DNA from: an uncultured Porphyromonadaceae bacterium
GTDB taxonomy: Bacteria > Bacteroidota > Bacteroidia > Bacteroidales > Muribaculaceae
Direction: 5' to 3'
DNA length: 64,000 nt
Assembly (NCBI GenBank): GCA_902495075.1
Contig: CABUVO010000022.1
Span: forward strand, 13,009-77,008
Position numbers and translations under genes: made by a program. Within the stretch, counting starts at the first letter, position 1; each line of letters starts with the position of its first letter. Below, piece by piece: positions 7,543-16,639 of the stretch. Below the pieces are notes generated by a model that saw nothing but the letters and a program-made list of their open reading frames with translations, searched no databases and was not told the DNA's origin.

Positions 7543-8928
7543 ATGGCAACAGAAGAACAGAAAGTGAACAATGCTGCCGAAGAGCAGTTGCAGTTCAGAG
7601 GGAGTGAAACCCCCGCTAATCCAACGGAACTTCTACAGTCGGGATTGAAAGGTCTTGAAAAATTTGGTGGATTCCAGCTAATTAAAGGTCTTTTCAAGGG
7701 TGCTGAAAACATGGATCCCCGACGTAAAGCAGTTAAGAATATTTTCTTAAGTGACTCTACTTATGAGGATACTCGCAAAAAATTCAAAAATGAACTTGCA
7801 ATGTGGATTGACATTCTCGAAACTGGTGGCGAAGATCCTATGCAAATCATTGAAATGTGTACTGAAAAATGTGAAAAAGCAGAGGAGAACCTCAGCAATA
7901 ATCTTTTCAACGTGCACGAAGAAATCAAAGCACTGGAAGTAACCTATCGTGCACTTGATTCATTTTTTGCAAATGCTGGTCAATCAAAAGTTGATTGCAT
8001 TACACTTATGAATGTTGACAAGGCAGAACTTGAATCTCATGATTCAGAAGACACTGTTGCAGTACGTGATGAACTCGAAAAATATTATGACCGCCTGAGC
8101 CTTAAGAACAACTATAGTCTTATGGTAATCCCCGGATATATGGGAGATAGTGATACTATAAGAATGTGGGCTAATACGGCTTATCGTAACAAAGTCCTTT
8201 TGGTAACTGACTTTAAGGATAGTCTTAACTTCGGCATGTTGAAAGAAGAACTTGACGATGCAAATCTTCAAGGACAGGATGTTCAGCTCGCAAACGTTAT
8301 CATGACGGCTAATTATATCCTTGGACGCAAGAAATCAGAAATTGCCAAAGAGGATGACGACACATATATCCCGGGGTCTGCCGCACTTGCGGGCAGGATG
8401 ACTAATACTGATGAGGTAGTAATCGCTCAAGGTGTGGCAGGAAAGAAATACGGCACTCTGAGCAATGTCAAAGGTGCGCGTATGGAAATGCGTAAATCCG
8501 AGATTGCCGCGATAATTGACCAAGGAGTTGTGCCTATAGTAGAGGAGGATGGTCGTGTAATGGCGTTCTCAAATCGCTCGCTATATAATGGAGCTACTCT
8601 CGGGCTTCAGGAATATCCCATCGTTCGTGTATTCGATTGGATCGGCAAAGTATTCCAGAACTTCTTCAATGATGAAGCATTCATCAATTGGAACTCTGCG
8701 GTAAAAGGTGAATTGCAGCAGGCAATTCATGATTTCCTTAGCGACTATAAAGGACCTGGCAAATTAATTGAGAATTATAATCTCAAAGGTATAACACAGG
8801 ATCCCAAAACCAAGGACATCTCTGTGCAGGTAGAGCTGAAGCCTTTTTTTGCAGCTAAGAACTTCCTTATTGAGCTTACCGGTCACAATGGCACAGCAGG
8901 TGTTGATTGGGAACAAAATGTTCAGTAA
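7543..8928 (+). CDS. tssC: TssC, large T6SS sheath subunit
   Basis: The 461-residue product has the typical TssC layout of an acidic N-terminus, a long helical hairpin, the central DFKDSLNFGM region and a C-terminal DWIGKVFQNFF followed by a strand-rich end (DISVQVELKPFFAAKNFLIEL). The length fits the Bacteroidales form. It forms the outer sheath wall with TssB and is the part gripped by ClpV after contraction. It follows tssB by 10 bases and precedes hcp by about 54 bases. Confidence 0.88.
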   Translation: MATEEQKVNNAAEEQLQFRGSETPANPTELLQSGLKGLEKFGGFQLIKGLFKGAENMDPRRKAVKNIFLSDSTYEDTRKKFKNELAMWIDILETGGEDPMQIIEMCTEKCEKAEENLSNNLFNVHEEIKALEVTYRALDSFFANAGQSKVDCITLMNVDKAELESHDSEDTVAVRDELEKYYDRLSLKNNYSLMVIPGYMGDSDTIRMWANTAYRNKVLLVTDFKDSLNFGMLKEELDDANLQGQDVQLANVIMTANYILGRKKSEIAKEDDDTYIPGSAALAGRMTNTDEVVIAQGVAGKKYGTLSNVKGARMEMRKSEIAAIIDQGVVPIVEEDGRVMAFSNRSLYNGATLGLQEYPIVRVFDWIGKVFQNFFNDEAFINWNSAVKGELQQAIHDFLSDYKGPGKLIENYNLKGITQDPKTKDISVQVELKPFFAAKNFLIELTGHNGTAGVDWEQNVQ

Positions 8929-8982
8929 TTCAGCAGTATAGATTTTATTCTATAATAATAAGTTTTATAAAACATTTTTCAA

Positions 8983-9387
8983 ATGGCAACAAGAACAGCA
9001 ACCATTTCCGCCGATGGTATCCAGGAGCGTGAAGTGATCTTCGTCAAGTACGAGCTGAATCAGCAGACTGACGTTGAAGGTCAGCCCACCGGGACTACTC
9101 GCGGTGGCAAAATCACCGTGAAGGTTAAGTCTAACGATGACGGTAACACCGACATCCTCGAATGGATGATTGATACCTATATGAGCAAGTCGGGTACAAT
9201 CTCCTTCCCCAACCGTCAGGGTGGAGAGATGAAACATCTTTCGTTCAAGGAAGGTTATGTCGTAGAGTATGCGGAGACTTATGACTCTACCAACAGCTTA
9301 CTCCAATACGAGGAGTTCACAATTTCTGCAAAGGAAATTGCCATAGGCAATGCCCGTCACAACAATCGTTGGACCATCGACAACTAA
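8983..9387 (+). CDS. hcp: TssD/Hcp inner-tube protein, copy 1
   Basis: This 134-residue protein has the Bacteroidales Hcp pattern: YELNQQTDVEGQPTGTTRGGKI, LEWMIDTYMSKSGTISF and a C-terminal strand set ending RWTID. Hcp forms hexameric rings that stack into the tube expelled by the sheath. A 54-base spacer separates it from tssC, and its codon use is GC-richer than its neighbours, as expected for an abundant protein. It is probably the main structural Hcp. Confidence 0.9.
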   Translation: MATRTATISADGIQEREVIFVKYELNQQTDVEGQPTGTTRGGKITVKVKSNDDGNTDILEWMIDTYMSKSGTISFPNRQGGEMKHLSFKEGYVVEYAETYDSTNSLLQYEEFTISAKEIAIGNARHNNRWTIDN

Positions 9388-9459
9388 TCGAATTCCAAAA
9401 ACAGACCTTTCAAAGGGGACAAACCCTCTTTGTCCCCTTTGAATTTTAACCTATTCAAT

Positions 9460-9945
9460 ATGGCTCTACACGGAAGCTTAAAAATTGGAGGAAGGACTTA
9501 CGGAGTTGTGGAATGCGAATACAAATTTGAACAATCCGTTGATGATACCGGCAAACCCACATCTCGTCCGAAAGGGGGGCTTATTACAATAGTGATACCC
9601 TCTACAAACGATGATGACATGTTCTTCTACAACTGGATGTTCCATAAATCGGAAGTTAAGGCAGGAATAATACGCTTCCGTCTGTATTCGAACGAGAACA
9701 AGATTAGTTATAAAACTGTAAGTTTTGCGAATGCCTATTGTGTTGAATTGCGTGACTATTTCAACGACCATGATGCCAAACTGATGTATACTACCATTAA
9801 AATTTCGGCACAGGTAATTAGAGTAGGTGCAGCCAATTCGTCAACATTTACAAACGCCTGGACAAATGATCCCGTCGAAATGATTATTTCTAATCTTGGC
9901 GAATATGTCCGCGATGCTATCGCTGAAAATATTAATCCGCTTTAA
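9460..9945 (+). CDS. TssD/Hcp-like protein, copy 2
   Basis: This 161-residue protein repeats the Hcp pattern of copy 1 (KFEQSVDDTGKPTSRPKGGLI, MFFYNWMFHKSEVKAGIIRF, LMYTTIKISAQVIRVG). It adds a C-terminal extension of about 30 residues ending NINPL. The start at 9460 (MALHGSLKI) is chosen because it aligns with Hcp; an upstream in-frame codon at 9430 gives a non-homologous lead. It abuts vgrG with a 3-base gap, so it may be the Hcp that meets the spike or carries effectors. The cargo role is inferred from position and the tail. Confidence 0.82.
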   Translation: MALHGSLKIGGRTYGVVECEYKFEQSVDDTGKPTSRPKGGLITIVIPSTNDDDMFFYNWMFHKSEVKAGIIRFRLYSNENKISYKTVSFANAYCVELRDYFNDHDAKLMYTTIKISAQVIRVGAANSSTFTNAWTNDPVEMIISNLGEYVRDAIAENINPL

Positions 9946-9948
9946 TCC

Positions 9949-11982
9949 ATGTCTACTACTGTTTCAAGATTCACGCTTACAATAGATGATGCCAAGTCAG
10001 AGAATTTTCTGATAGAGGTAGATGGAGAGTTGTTCAAGTTGGATGATTTTGTCATCACGCAATGTCTTATGCAACCTAACACACTGCGTTTTCGTATGCG
10101 TAAAGGTCCAAAAGAAGACGGTTCCGAGCCTCAGTTCAAAACCTGTGGCAGCATCATAGGTAAGGATATTACATTAAGTCTTGAAACAGAAAATTTCGAG
10201 AAACTCTCTACCTTAAAATCCGAGGGAGAGAAGACAGGAGAAATTAAGTTTAAGGGAATCATTACGTCAATAAGCGGTTCCCGATCAATGTCGGAATACA
10301 GTCTTGACATTGAGGCAAAGAGTTATGATGCGTTATTGATTGACAACCCGACATGTAAATCTTTTGAGAACAAGACACTCAATGATATTGTGGAGGATAT
10401 AGTCGATGATTATGCGGATTTGATTGATGCTAAAATTGATGCACGGTTTACAGACACACTTCCCTATACTGTCCAATATAACGAAACGAACTACCAGTTT
10501 CTACTTCGACTTGCTCAGAGATTCGGAGAATGGATATATAATGACGGAGAGCATCTGATTTTCGGTAATTTACCGCAAGGGGAGTCTGTAACTCTTGGCT
10601 ATCCTGACAAAGATATAACGGCGTATAATGTCGATTTGAAGATACAACATACAGCATTCAGCCATGTAGCCTCTTCTTACAATTCATACGACTCCAATAC
10701 AAAAGAGGGTGTGGAAGAAATGGAGCGTGAATACAATAATCTCGCGGATATTGTATTCAATGTGGCCCGTGATCGCATGAGGAAACCTACGCTTCAAAAC
10801 CTGCATTCCGGTGGTTTTGCGGATAAAGACGGCAGAACAACAGTATTGAATGTCTCCACAAAAACACAGGCTCGTGGTGAGAAGGCAGGGATGCTTGTAT
10901 ATTCCGGAACCACATATTGTTCAAAGTTGAAAATTGGGAATACCCTGATTATACAAGACAATTACCTTTCAAATGATTTGGTGGGTAATGTTAGTGAGGT
11001 TGATCAGGATGAAATCTTAATAACGGAACTCGTTCATTTCTTCTCTGCTGACGAAACTTATTCAAATAGTTTCGTTGGTATTCCAGCTGCATGTGACTAT
11101 CCGCCATATTCTAATAGCGATATTTTCCCTGTCGCTACTTCTTGTCGTGCAAAAGTAACTGATACCGAAGACCCCAACCACCTTGGACGTATCAGGGTGC
11201 AATTCGATTGGCAGGCGCAACTTGGAGAGAATTCTGATGGAGAACAGATGATGACACCTTGGCTACGTTTGTCTCAACCATACGCCGGAGGGGGAAAGGG
11301 ATTCAGTTTCATACCGGAGATTGGAGAAGAAGTTATGATAGACTTTGAGGGCGGAAACGCTGAGAGACCTTTTGTCAAGGGGACTCTTTACAATGGTGTT
11401 GGTGATCCGGATACTGCATGGCTGCCCGGGGACAATCAGGTAAAAGCAATTCGTACCCGTAATGGACATACGATAGAGATATGGGATGAAGGAGAAGGCG
11501 GTTACATTCGTATTTACGACAACGAAAAAGAAAATTACATACTGACATTTTCAACAGATGAGAAACTCATTAAACTGGAATCGACAGGTAATATAGAGCT
11601 ATATGCTCAAAACGACATCATCATGCATGCCGGCCATGACATCAATGCATCTGCCGACAATGATGTGTTTATTGCTGCCGGGCATGATATGCAACGGTCA
11701 GCAGACAACGACATACGTGAGCATGCGGGCAATGATCGCTCGACTTCTATTGAACGTAACGATTCGTTGACCGTCTCGCAGAATCAATTCGTCCGGATCG
11801 AAGAAAATAAGGACGAGGAAGTCACGCATAAACTTCAGACAACCGCCGAGAATATCCGCACCGAAGCCAAAGACAAGCTTCTTGAATACTCCTCAACTCA
11901 TCACATGAAGGCATCACAAGATCTTGCTGTCAACGCTTCAAACCGCATTGATATTAAAGCATCACAAGTTAAGACAAACTAA
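9949..11982 (+). CDS. vgrG: TssI/VgrG spike protein
   Basis: The 677-residue protein has a phage gpD/gp44-like head (residues about 1-380) and the OB-fold gp5 core (LGRIRVQFDWQAQ, then MTPWLRLSQPYAGGGKG and EIGEEVMIDFEGGN). A repetitive C-terminal needle is visible in alternating words such as DINASADNDV and DIREHAGNDR. It trimerises to form the puncturing spike. Its stop overlaps the start of the PAAR-like gene, so spike and tip are translated together. No extra effector domain is visible at its C-terminus. Confidence 0.9.
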   Translation: MSTTVSRFTLTIDDAKSENFLIEVDGELFKLDDFVITQCLMQPNTLRFRMRKGPKEDGSEPQFKTCGSIIGKDITLSLETENFEKLSTLKSEGEKTGEIKFKGIITSISGSRSMSEYSLDIEAKSYDALLIDNPTCKSFENKTLNDIVEDIVDDYADLIDAKIDARFTDTLPYTVQYNETNYQFLLRLAQRFGEWIYNDGEHLIFGNLPQGESVTLGYPDKDITAYNVDLKIQHTAFSHVASSYNSYDSNTKEGVEEMEREYNNLADIVFNVARDRMRKPTLQNLHSGGFADKDGRTTVLNVSTKTQARGEKAGMLVYSGTTYCSKLKIGNTLIIQDNYLSNDLVGNVSEVDQDEILITELVHFFSADETYSNSFVGIPAACDYPPYSNSDIFPVATSCRAKVTDTEDPNHLGRIRVQFDWQAQLGENSDGEQMMTPWLRLSQPYAGGGKGFSFIPEIGEEVMIDFEGGNAERPFVKGTLYNGVGDPDTAWLPGDNQVKAIRTRNGHTIEIWDEGEGGYIRIYDNEKENYILTFSTDEKLIKLESTGNIELYAQNDIIMHAGHDINASADNDVFIAAGHDMQRSADNDIREHAGNDRSTSIERNDSLTVSQNQFVRIEENKDEEVTHKLQTTAENIRTEAKDKLLEYSSTHHMKASQDLAVNASNRIDIKASQVKTN

Positions 11983-12410
11983 TGAGCGATTCATACGTCT
12001 GCTCGAAGGCCAAGATAAAATGTTCTTGTGGAGATAGAATCTCTACGTTAACCGTATTCCCTGACCGGACAATATGGTTGACTGGAGAACCCCAGGCTAA
12101 CATCAGCGACCATATTTCTATGCGAAATATAGCACCGTTTGGGAAATGCCACACTACACGATACCCAGCTACCGGCGCAGCCACCGCAGCAGCACACGGG
12201 AAGCTTACACCAATGCCTTGTGTCCCCAACACACCGTTCCCCTGGATGAACGGGAAAAACGACGTGATTCTGAAAGGCCAGCCGGCGCTCCTGAAATCCT
12301 CGACTTGCAGATGCGTCTGGGGCGGCACAATCTCCATTACATTTGACGGTCAAACCAGCGGAAATCAAATGCCGCCTCATAAAATTCAACGTCAAGACTT
12401 CAAAAGATAA
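11982..12410 (+). CDS. PAAR-like (DUF4280) spike-tip protein
   Basis: The 142-residue product opens YVCSKAKIKCSCG and contains TAAAHGKLTPMPC and LKGQPALLKSSTCRCVWGGTI, which match DUF4280 PAAR-like proteins that cap VgrG. Several conserved cysteines and histidines could bind metal at the tip. It overlaps vgrG by one base and the lipase gene by one base, placing it as the adaptor that joins the effector to the spike. Codon composition is GC-rich relative to the lipase that follows. Confidence 0.85.
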   Translation: MSDSYVCSKAKIKCSCGDRISTLTVFPDRTIWLTGEPQANISDHISMRNIAPFGKCHTTRYPATGAATAAAHGKLTPMPCVPNTPFPWMNGKNDVILKGQPALLKSSTCRCVWGGTISITFDGQTSGNQMPPHKIQRQDFKR

Positions 12411-14521
12411 TGAGTGGGATAATAGACGCTGAAAATAAAGAAGTTGACCCTAAGAATTTAACTTCTCTTCTTAAGCACATCCATTTGGGTGTCTTTTTTG
12501 ATGGAACTTCCAATAATATGGTTCGTCAAGCAATGTATAGTACGCCACTGCTGAATGTCTCTATATTTGGATTAGGGCAAAAGCGTGTAAACCATGGTAG
12601 TAGTGAAAAGGATGGTAGTAGTAAAAGGATTGATGATTTGCGTGGAAAGATGCATAGACAGAAATTAAAAATTGTTGCATTAGAAATGGCAAATTCTTAT
12701 AATCCTAATTATAGCACAGAATTACTCATTGCCGAGGAGAAGAGAAAGCTTCAATTCTTGCAAGAAGAGATTGAGACAGCATCTTCCACTTATGATGTTT
12801 CTGATAAAGATCTATATGACGATGCGTCTAAAACCGGGAAAGGATATTCTAATATTGCAATTCTGTATTCATTATTTAATGAACCATCGTTAGTTGAACA
12901 ATTCCAGCAGACAGAAAACCAAAAGATGGTTTCCGAACCGTATAAAGTTCACAAGATATACATAGAAGGTTCAGGCGCAGAAGATATGGTGGCTATATCA
13001 AAATCCAATATCAACGGCCTTGGATTCGGATTAGGCTTAACCGGTGTTACAGCTTTAGTTAGTAAGGCGATAAAAAGAGTTACTGAATTTATCAATAGTC
13101 TTGGTAGTGCAATAGATGCCAATACTAAATTGCACTTATATGTTTATGGTTTTAGTCGAGGAGCAACATGTGCGCGAGTTTTCTCGCATATTTTAACACG
13201 TGCCAAAGGATCTACATTGCCATCCACCCGAGAAAAGGAATTTACTGCATTTCTAAAAGAAAATTATTTTGAAAACAATCGGCTTTCATTTCTGGAGAAA
13301 AAATGCGCACATAAAACAGAACTCACATGTAAGAATATAACTATAGAAATATTAGGTATTTACGATACGGTGGCTTCAATTGGATTCCTGAAGCAAAAAG
13401 ATGGTTGGAGCGATTCTATGAGAAATATGGGATTGTATTCTGTAATGCCAAATTACAAAGATAACTGGCATTACAGAAATGTGTTTGACTATGGCTTGTA
13501 CTTAGAAAATATAGCCTCACGTCCTATGGTTAACCATGTCTTCCACATAGGTGCCCTTGATGAATATCGAGAAAATTTTGCTTTTACAGATATCGGAGAA
13601 AAAGTGCCCCCAAATGCTGTTGAAGTTATGATTCCCGGTTGTCATAGTGATGTGGGAGGAGGGTATATGACCGGCTTAGATCAAGAATCTGAACTTTCTA
13701 TGACGGCTGAGAAGATTGTAGTTTTCCAAGGGAAAAAGTCTACAAGTCAACTTAAGACATGTGTAAGCATTCATAATTACCAAGGAGGAAAACCTCGTAT
13801 TTTAAAAATTATAGATAATTCTCCAAAATTATATGCGGTAGGCTCTGAAAAAGAATCTGAGATTGCTGATCCTGCCTTATTAAATAGCAAGAGCCTTGTT
13901 TGTTTGGGCTGGTTGGAAAAATTTCGTGACGAGAAGGGCAAAATAGCAAAGAAAAAATCCGATAGGAAAACATATTCCATGGCGGAACACGATAAAAAAG
14001 TAATTTATTTCAAGCGCTTTGTATACAGAGGATGGAGTGATGTGTCGTTGGAAATGATGATAAAGTATTGTACAAAAATGGGATTTCCTGTTTTCGGTCC
14101 GAATAAAATATATAACTATCTGGAAAACCTTAACTCAAATGATAATGTATTAAATTTGGCAAAAAACTTGGTAAATTCTATACAATCCTATGAGGAAGGG
14201 AAAAGATATTGGGTGACAATTGCTGATGACATATCATCAGAAAAATATAGAGAGCTCCGTTTGAATTATATTCATTTTACCTCGTCAAGTTCCATTTTGC
14301 ATTCTAAAAATCCATTCCGTAATAAGGAATTAAACGCACCACTTGGCGGTTCATTGGCAAACTTCGGGAATAAACCTAACTTTGATTTAAATGGGGTACT
14401 ATGCCGAATTAATTATCATGGTGATAAAAGAAATTATTCCGGTGAGAATGAATATGTCGAAGCCGTTTGTTATCTCGACGAAATGTACGAACATGCCGAA
14501 AAAATTGATATCAGTAATTAA
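12410..14521 (+). CDS. DUF2235/Tle1-type lipase, probable T6SS effector
   Basis: This 703-residue protein carries the DUF2235 alpha/beta-hydrolase pattern. It has HLGVFFDGTSNNM near the N-terminus, the nucleophile elbow GFSRG with Ser249, LGIYDTVASIG with Asp319, and PGCHSDVGGGY with His412. Tle1 effectors are phospholipases delivered by T6SS that damage membranes of rival bacteria. It has no signal peptide and is translationally coupled to the PAAR-like gene, as expected for a spike-loaded cargo. It is AT-richer than the core genes, which suggests exchange as an effector cassette. Its lipid substrate cannot be told from sequence. Confidence 0.82.
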   Translation: MSGIIDAENKEVDPKNLTSLLKHIHLGVFFDGTSNNMVRQAMYSTPLLNVSIFGLGQKRVNHGSSEKDGSSKRIDDLRGKMHRQKLKIVALEMANSYNPNYSTELLIAEEKRKLQFLQEEIETASSTYDVSDKDLYDDASKTGKGYSNIAILYSLFNEPSLVEQFQQTENQKMVSEPYKVHKIYIEGSGAEDMVAISKSNINGLGFGLGLTGVTALVSKAIKRVTEFINSLGSAIDANTKLHLYVYGFSRGATCARVFSHILTRAKGSTLPSTREKEFTAFLKENYFENNRLSFLEKKCAHKTELTCKNITIEILGIYDTVASIGFLKQKDGWSDSMRNMGLYSVMPNYKDNWHYRNVFDYGLYLENIASRPMVNHVFHIGALDEYRENFAFTDIGEKVPPNAVEVMIPGCHSDVGGGYMTGLDQESELSMTAEKIVVFQGKKSTSQLKTCVSIHNYQGGKPRILKIIDNSPKLYAVGSEKESEIADPALLNSKSLVCLGWLEKFRDEKGKIAKKKSDRKTYSMAEHDKKVIYFKRFVYRGWSDVSLEMMIKYCTKMGFPVFGPNKIYNYLENLNSNDNVLNLAKNLVNSIQSYEEGKRYWVTIADDISSEKYRELRLNYIHFTSSSSILHSKNPFRNKELNAPLGGSLANFGNKPNFDLNGVLCRINYHGDKRNYSGENEYVEAVCYLDEMYEHAEKIDISN

Positions 14522-14550
14522 TGAATTGAATGCTCTTGCATAAACTATAA

Positions 14551-15576
14551 ATGCAATTAAAAAGATACATATTGTCAGGGAATGCAGCCGACTTTTGTCC
14601 AGTTATTCCGTATTTCGGATTGCTGTGGTATGATATTGATAATGCTGTATCTATACCAATGGATTACCCATTGTGCGGAAAATGGGGAACTGTCTTATCT
14701 GATAATATACCGTTAGAAAAATCTTTCCCTATGCCTTTCTGTGCAAATGCTTGTTGGTTGTCAATACCGGAAGAGCGATTCTTCAGGTGTGAAGAACCAT
14801 TGAATATTGCAATCATGGAAGAATATTACTCGTCTCTCAGTAAAACTGCTGGCTCAGATATTTATTTTGTGATGGGATTTGGTGCTGACGGTTTCCTTGT
14901 TTTATGGCTTCAAAATGATGTTAAATGCTATCTCGTTGGTTGCTTTAAAGGAAAAGAATGTGAGATACCGATGAGTGAGTTTATGCCGGTTCGTCCTGAT
15001 ATGACTGTACAAGAGTTATGCCTATCGATGAAGAATTGCAAATATCAAAAATCAATCGGTATAGAAAAACTTAAAAATAAATTCGATAATATGATGCGCA
15101 CATATAATTATAGATATGTCGTGTCATTCGGAATATATAAGAATGGTTGGAGTGAATTGTCTCAGAATGAGGTCATCCCTGATTTATGTTGGATTAATGA
15201 ATCTCTTTTTGACGGTACATTTGACAAACTGCATGAGGATAATTTAGTGAAATATCATTCTGCAGCAATACCGGAAAAGATAGCTTTGAAATGGAATGTC
15301 GGGAAAACGGAATATTCGGCATATTTTTGGATGGATGATGAGCAATTATTTGCTATTTTCAAACGGTTTTATGGTGTACATACAGCTACAAAGGCAGATT
15401 TCATTATATGCATAGATTCGCAAAACAATAAATATGAAATTTGCTTGTTTCGGCAAGGGCTCAAAGAACCTGTCGTGCTTCCGAAGTCGGCTTACCAAAT
15501 GATTGTATTCAAAAACAAATTTGAAGATTATCGCTCCGAGAATTACAATCAGCCTCGCGGTGCCTGGATTTGGTGA
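14551..15576 (+). CDS. DUF2931-like protein, candidate Tle1 immunity protein
   Basis: The 341-residue protein follows the lipase by 29 bases. Its C-terminal third (KWNVGKTEYSAYFWMDDEQL, then a region with internal PVVLPKSAYQ and ending RGAWIW) resembles DUF2931, a family often found beside Tle-type effectors. There is no clear signal peptide or lipobox, whereas many Tle immunity proteins are periplasmic. It might therefore act in the cytosol or be exported in another way. The immunity role is inferred from position and family; sequence alone does not prove it. Confidence 0.5.
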   Translation: MQLKRYILSGNAADFCPVIPYFGLLWYDIDNAVSIPMDYPLCGKWGTVLSDNIPLEKSFPMPFCANACWLSIPEERFFRCEEPLNIAIMEEYYSSLSKTAGSDIYFVMGFGADGFLVLWLQNDVKCYLVGCFKGKECEIPMSEFMPVRPDMTVQELCLSMKNCKYQKSIGIEKLKNKFDNMMRTYNYRYVVSFGIYKNGWSELSQNEVIPDLCWINESLFDGTFDKLHEDNLVKYHSAAIPEKIALKWNVGKTEYSAYFWMDDEQLFAIFKRFYGVHTATKADFIICIDSQNNKYEICLFRQGLKEPVVLPKSAYQMIVFKNKFEDYRSENYNQPRGAWIW

Positions 15577-15617
15577 TACAACAAAAATTATAAACGAAAT
15601 AATAATGACTAAACAAT

Positions 15618-15947
15618 ATGGCAAACGAAGAAATGTATGAAGATGATGAGTTTATCATCAATCTTACTATTGATGGTACTTCCTATGAAGAAGTTGAGGT
15701 GAAGGTAACTGATCCCAACAAGACCATACGGGATCAGATTGCAAGTATTGTCGCAGTTTTCGAACTGCCTAAACTTGACAATGGCGGCAACCCCATCCAG
15801 TATCTGCTCGGTCAGATCATGGATGATGGCGAAGAACCGGAAATCCTTGAATTTGAGGATGAGGACGGTCGAGAGCAGGCCCTTATCGACTACAATATTC
15901 AGCCGGGAGATCATTTGCATCTCATTTCGGTTCCTATCGCAGGTTAA
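15618..15947 (+). CDS. Ubiquitin-like beta-grasp modifier
   Basis: The 109-residue acidic protein reads as a single beta-grasp domain. It has two N-terminal strands (EFIINLTIDG, then EEVEVKV), a helix starting KTIRDQIASIVAVF, and a late segment with LIDYNIQPGDHLHLISV like the ubiquitin/YukD C-terminal strand. It ends exactly in a glycine (VPIAG), so no processing is needed to expose a C-terminal carboxylate for an E1. The E2 gene follows 20 bases later, and E1, JAMM and RING-like genes lie within 10 kb. A bare terminal glycine beside E1 and E2 is strong support for a conjugated modifier. A T6SS structural role for a YukD-like protein is the alternative. Confidence 0.78.
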   Translation: MANEEMYEDDEFIINLTIDGTSYEEVEVKVTDPNKTIRDQIASIVAVFELPKLDNGGNPIQYLLGQIMDDGEEPEILEFEDEDGREQALIDYNIQPGDHLHLISVPIAG

Positions 15948-15967
15948 ACCACTTAAGCCGCAACTCA

Positions 15968-16639
15968 ATGAATGAAGCAATAAATAATTTCAATCAGAAA
16001 GAGTTGTCGGGTCGTGATGCCCGACTCTGGAAAGAATGGAAGGAGTTGGATTCTCTCTGTGCTAAGAGAAAAGCATCAGCTGAAAATCCTCGCAAACCTT
16101 CTCTTTCATACATTATACGTAGGAAAAACGTAATGGGACTTCCTACTGAATACGAAATTTGGTACCGTGTTAAGTCTATTGTTGGTGTAAAAGACACTCA
16201 GGTGCCTCGCGAGCCGATATTCGGATATTTGCATAAGATGAGTATTGTTCTACCCAACAACTATCCGTCAGCCGATGGTAACCCAATATTCACATTCCGT
16301 ACCGACATTTGGCATCCAAACGTTCGTTATTCTGGCAGTTTCAAGGGTCATGTTTGTCTGACTATTAAGGAAATGGGAGTGTTGGCATCATTGAAGGATT
16401 TGGTGCTTCGTGTGGAGCGATACCTAAAATACCAACTTTATCACGCTCAAAACACCTATCCTTATCCTGAAGACCAAAATGTTGCCGAGTGGGTACGAGA
16501 AGAAGGAGAACCTAACGGCTGGACTCGGTTCGGACAAGACATGACAGAGGGTGAACCGGACAAATCCTCTAAACCTATTGAGAAAAACGAAGTTACAACC
16601 GTAACAACCGATAAAAAAATCATCGCTCGCAAGATATGA
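15968..16639 (+). CDS. E2-like ubiquitin-conjugating enzyme
   Basis: The 223-residue protein shows the E2 (UBC) fold order. It has a strand pair with the YPSADGNPIFTFRT proline turn, the HPN motif at residues 116-118 (DIWHPNV), and the catalytic cysteine Cys130 in GHVCLTI. Helical segments follow, including VLRVERYLKYQLY and a YPYPEDQNVAEWV motif like the LNPDDPL...A region of E2s. About 50 C-terminal residues form a charged tail. It would receive the modifier from the E1 as a thioester in the cytosol. It lies between the modifier gene and a secreted-protein gene whose start overlaps its stop by 4 bases. Confidence 0.85.
   Translation: MNEAINNFNQKELSGRDARLWKEWKELDSLCAKRKASAENPRKPSLSYIIRRKNVMGLPTEYEIWYRVKSIVGVKDTQVPREPIFGYLHKMSIVLPNNYPSADGNPIFTFRTDIWHPNVRYSGSFKGHVCLTIKEMGVLASLKDLVLRVERYLKYQLYHAQNTYPYPEDQNVAEWVREEGEPNGWTRFGQDMTEGEPDKSSKPIEKNEVTTVTTDKKIIARKI

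Noticed and set aside
11969..12395. Minus-strand frames opposite the PAAR-like gene
   Set aside because: They are open only because the PAAR gene is GC-rich; no start signal or family likeness is seen.
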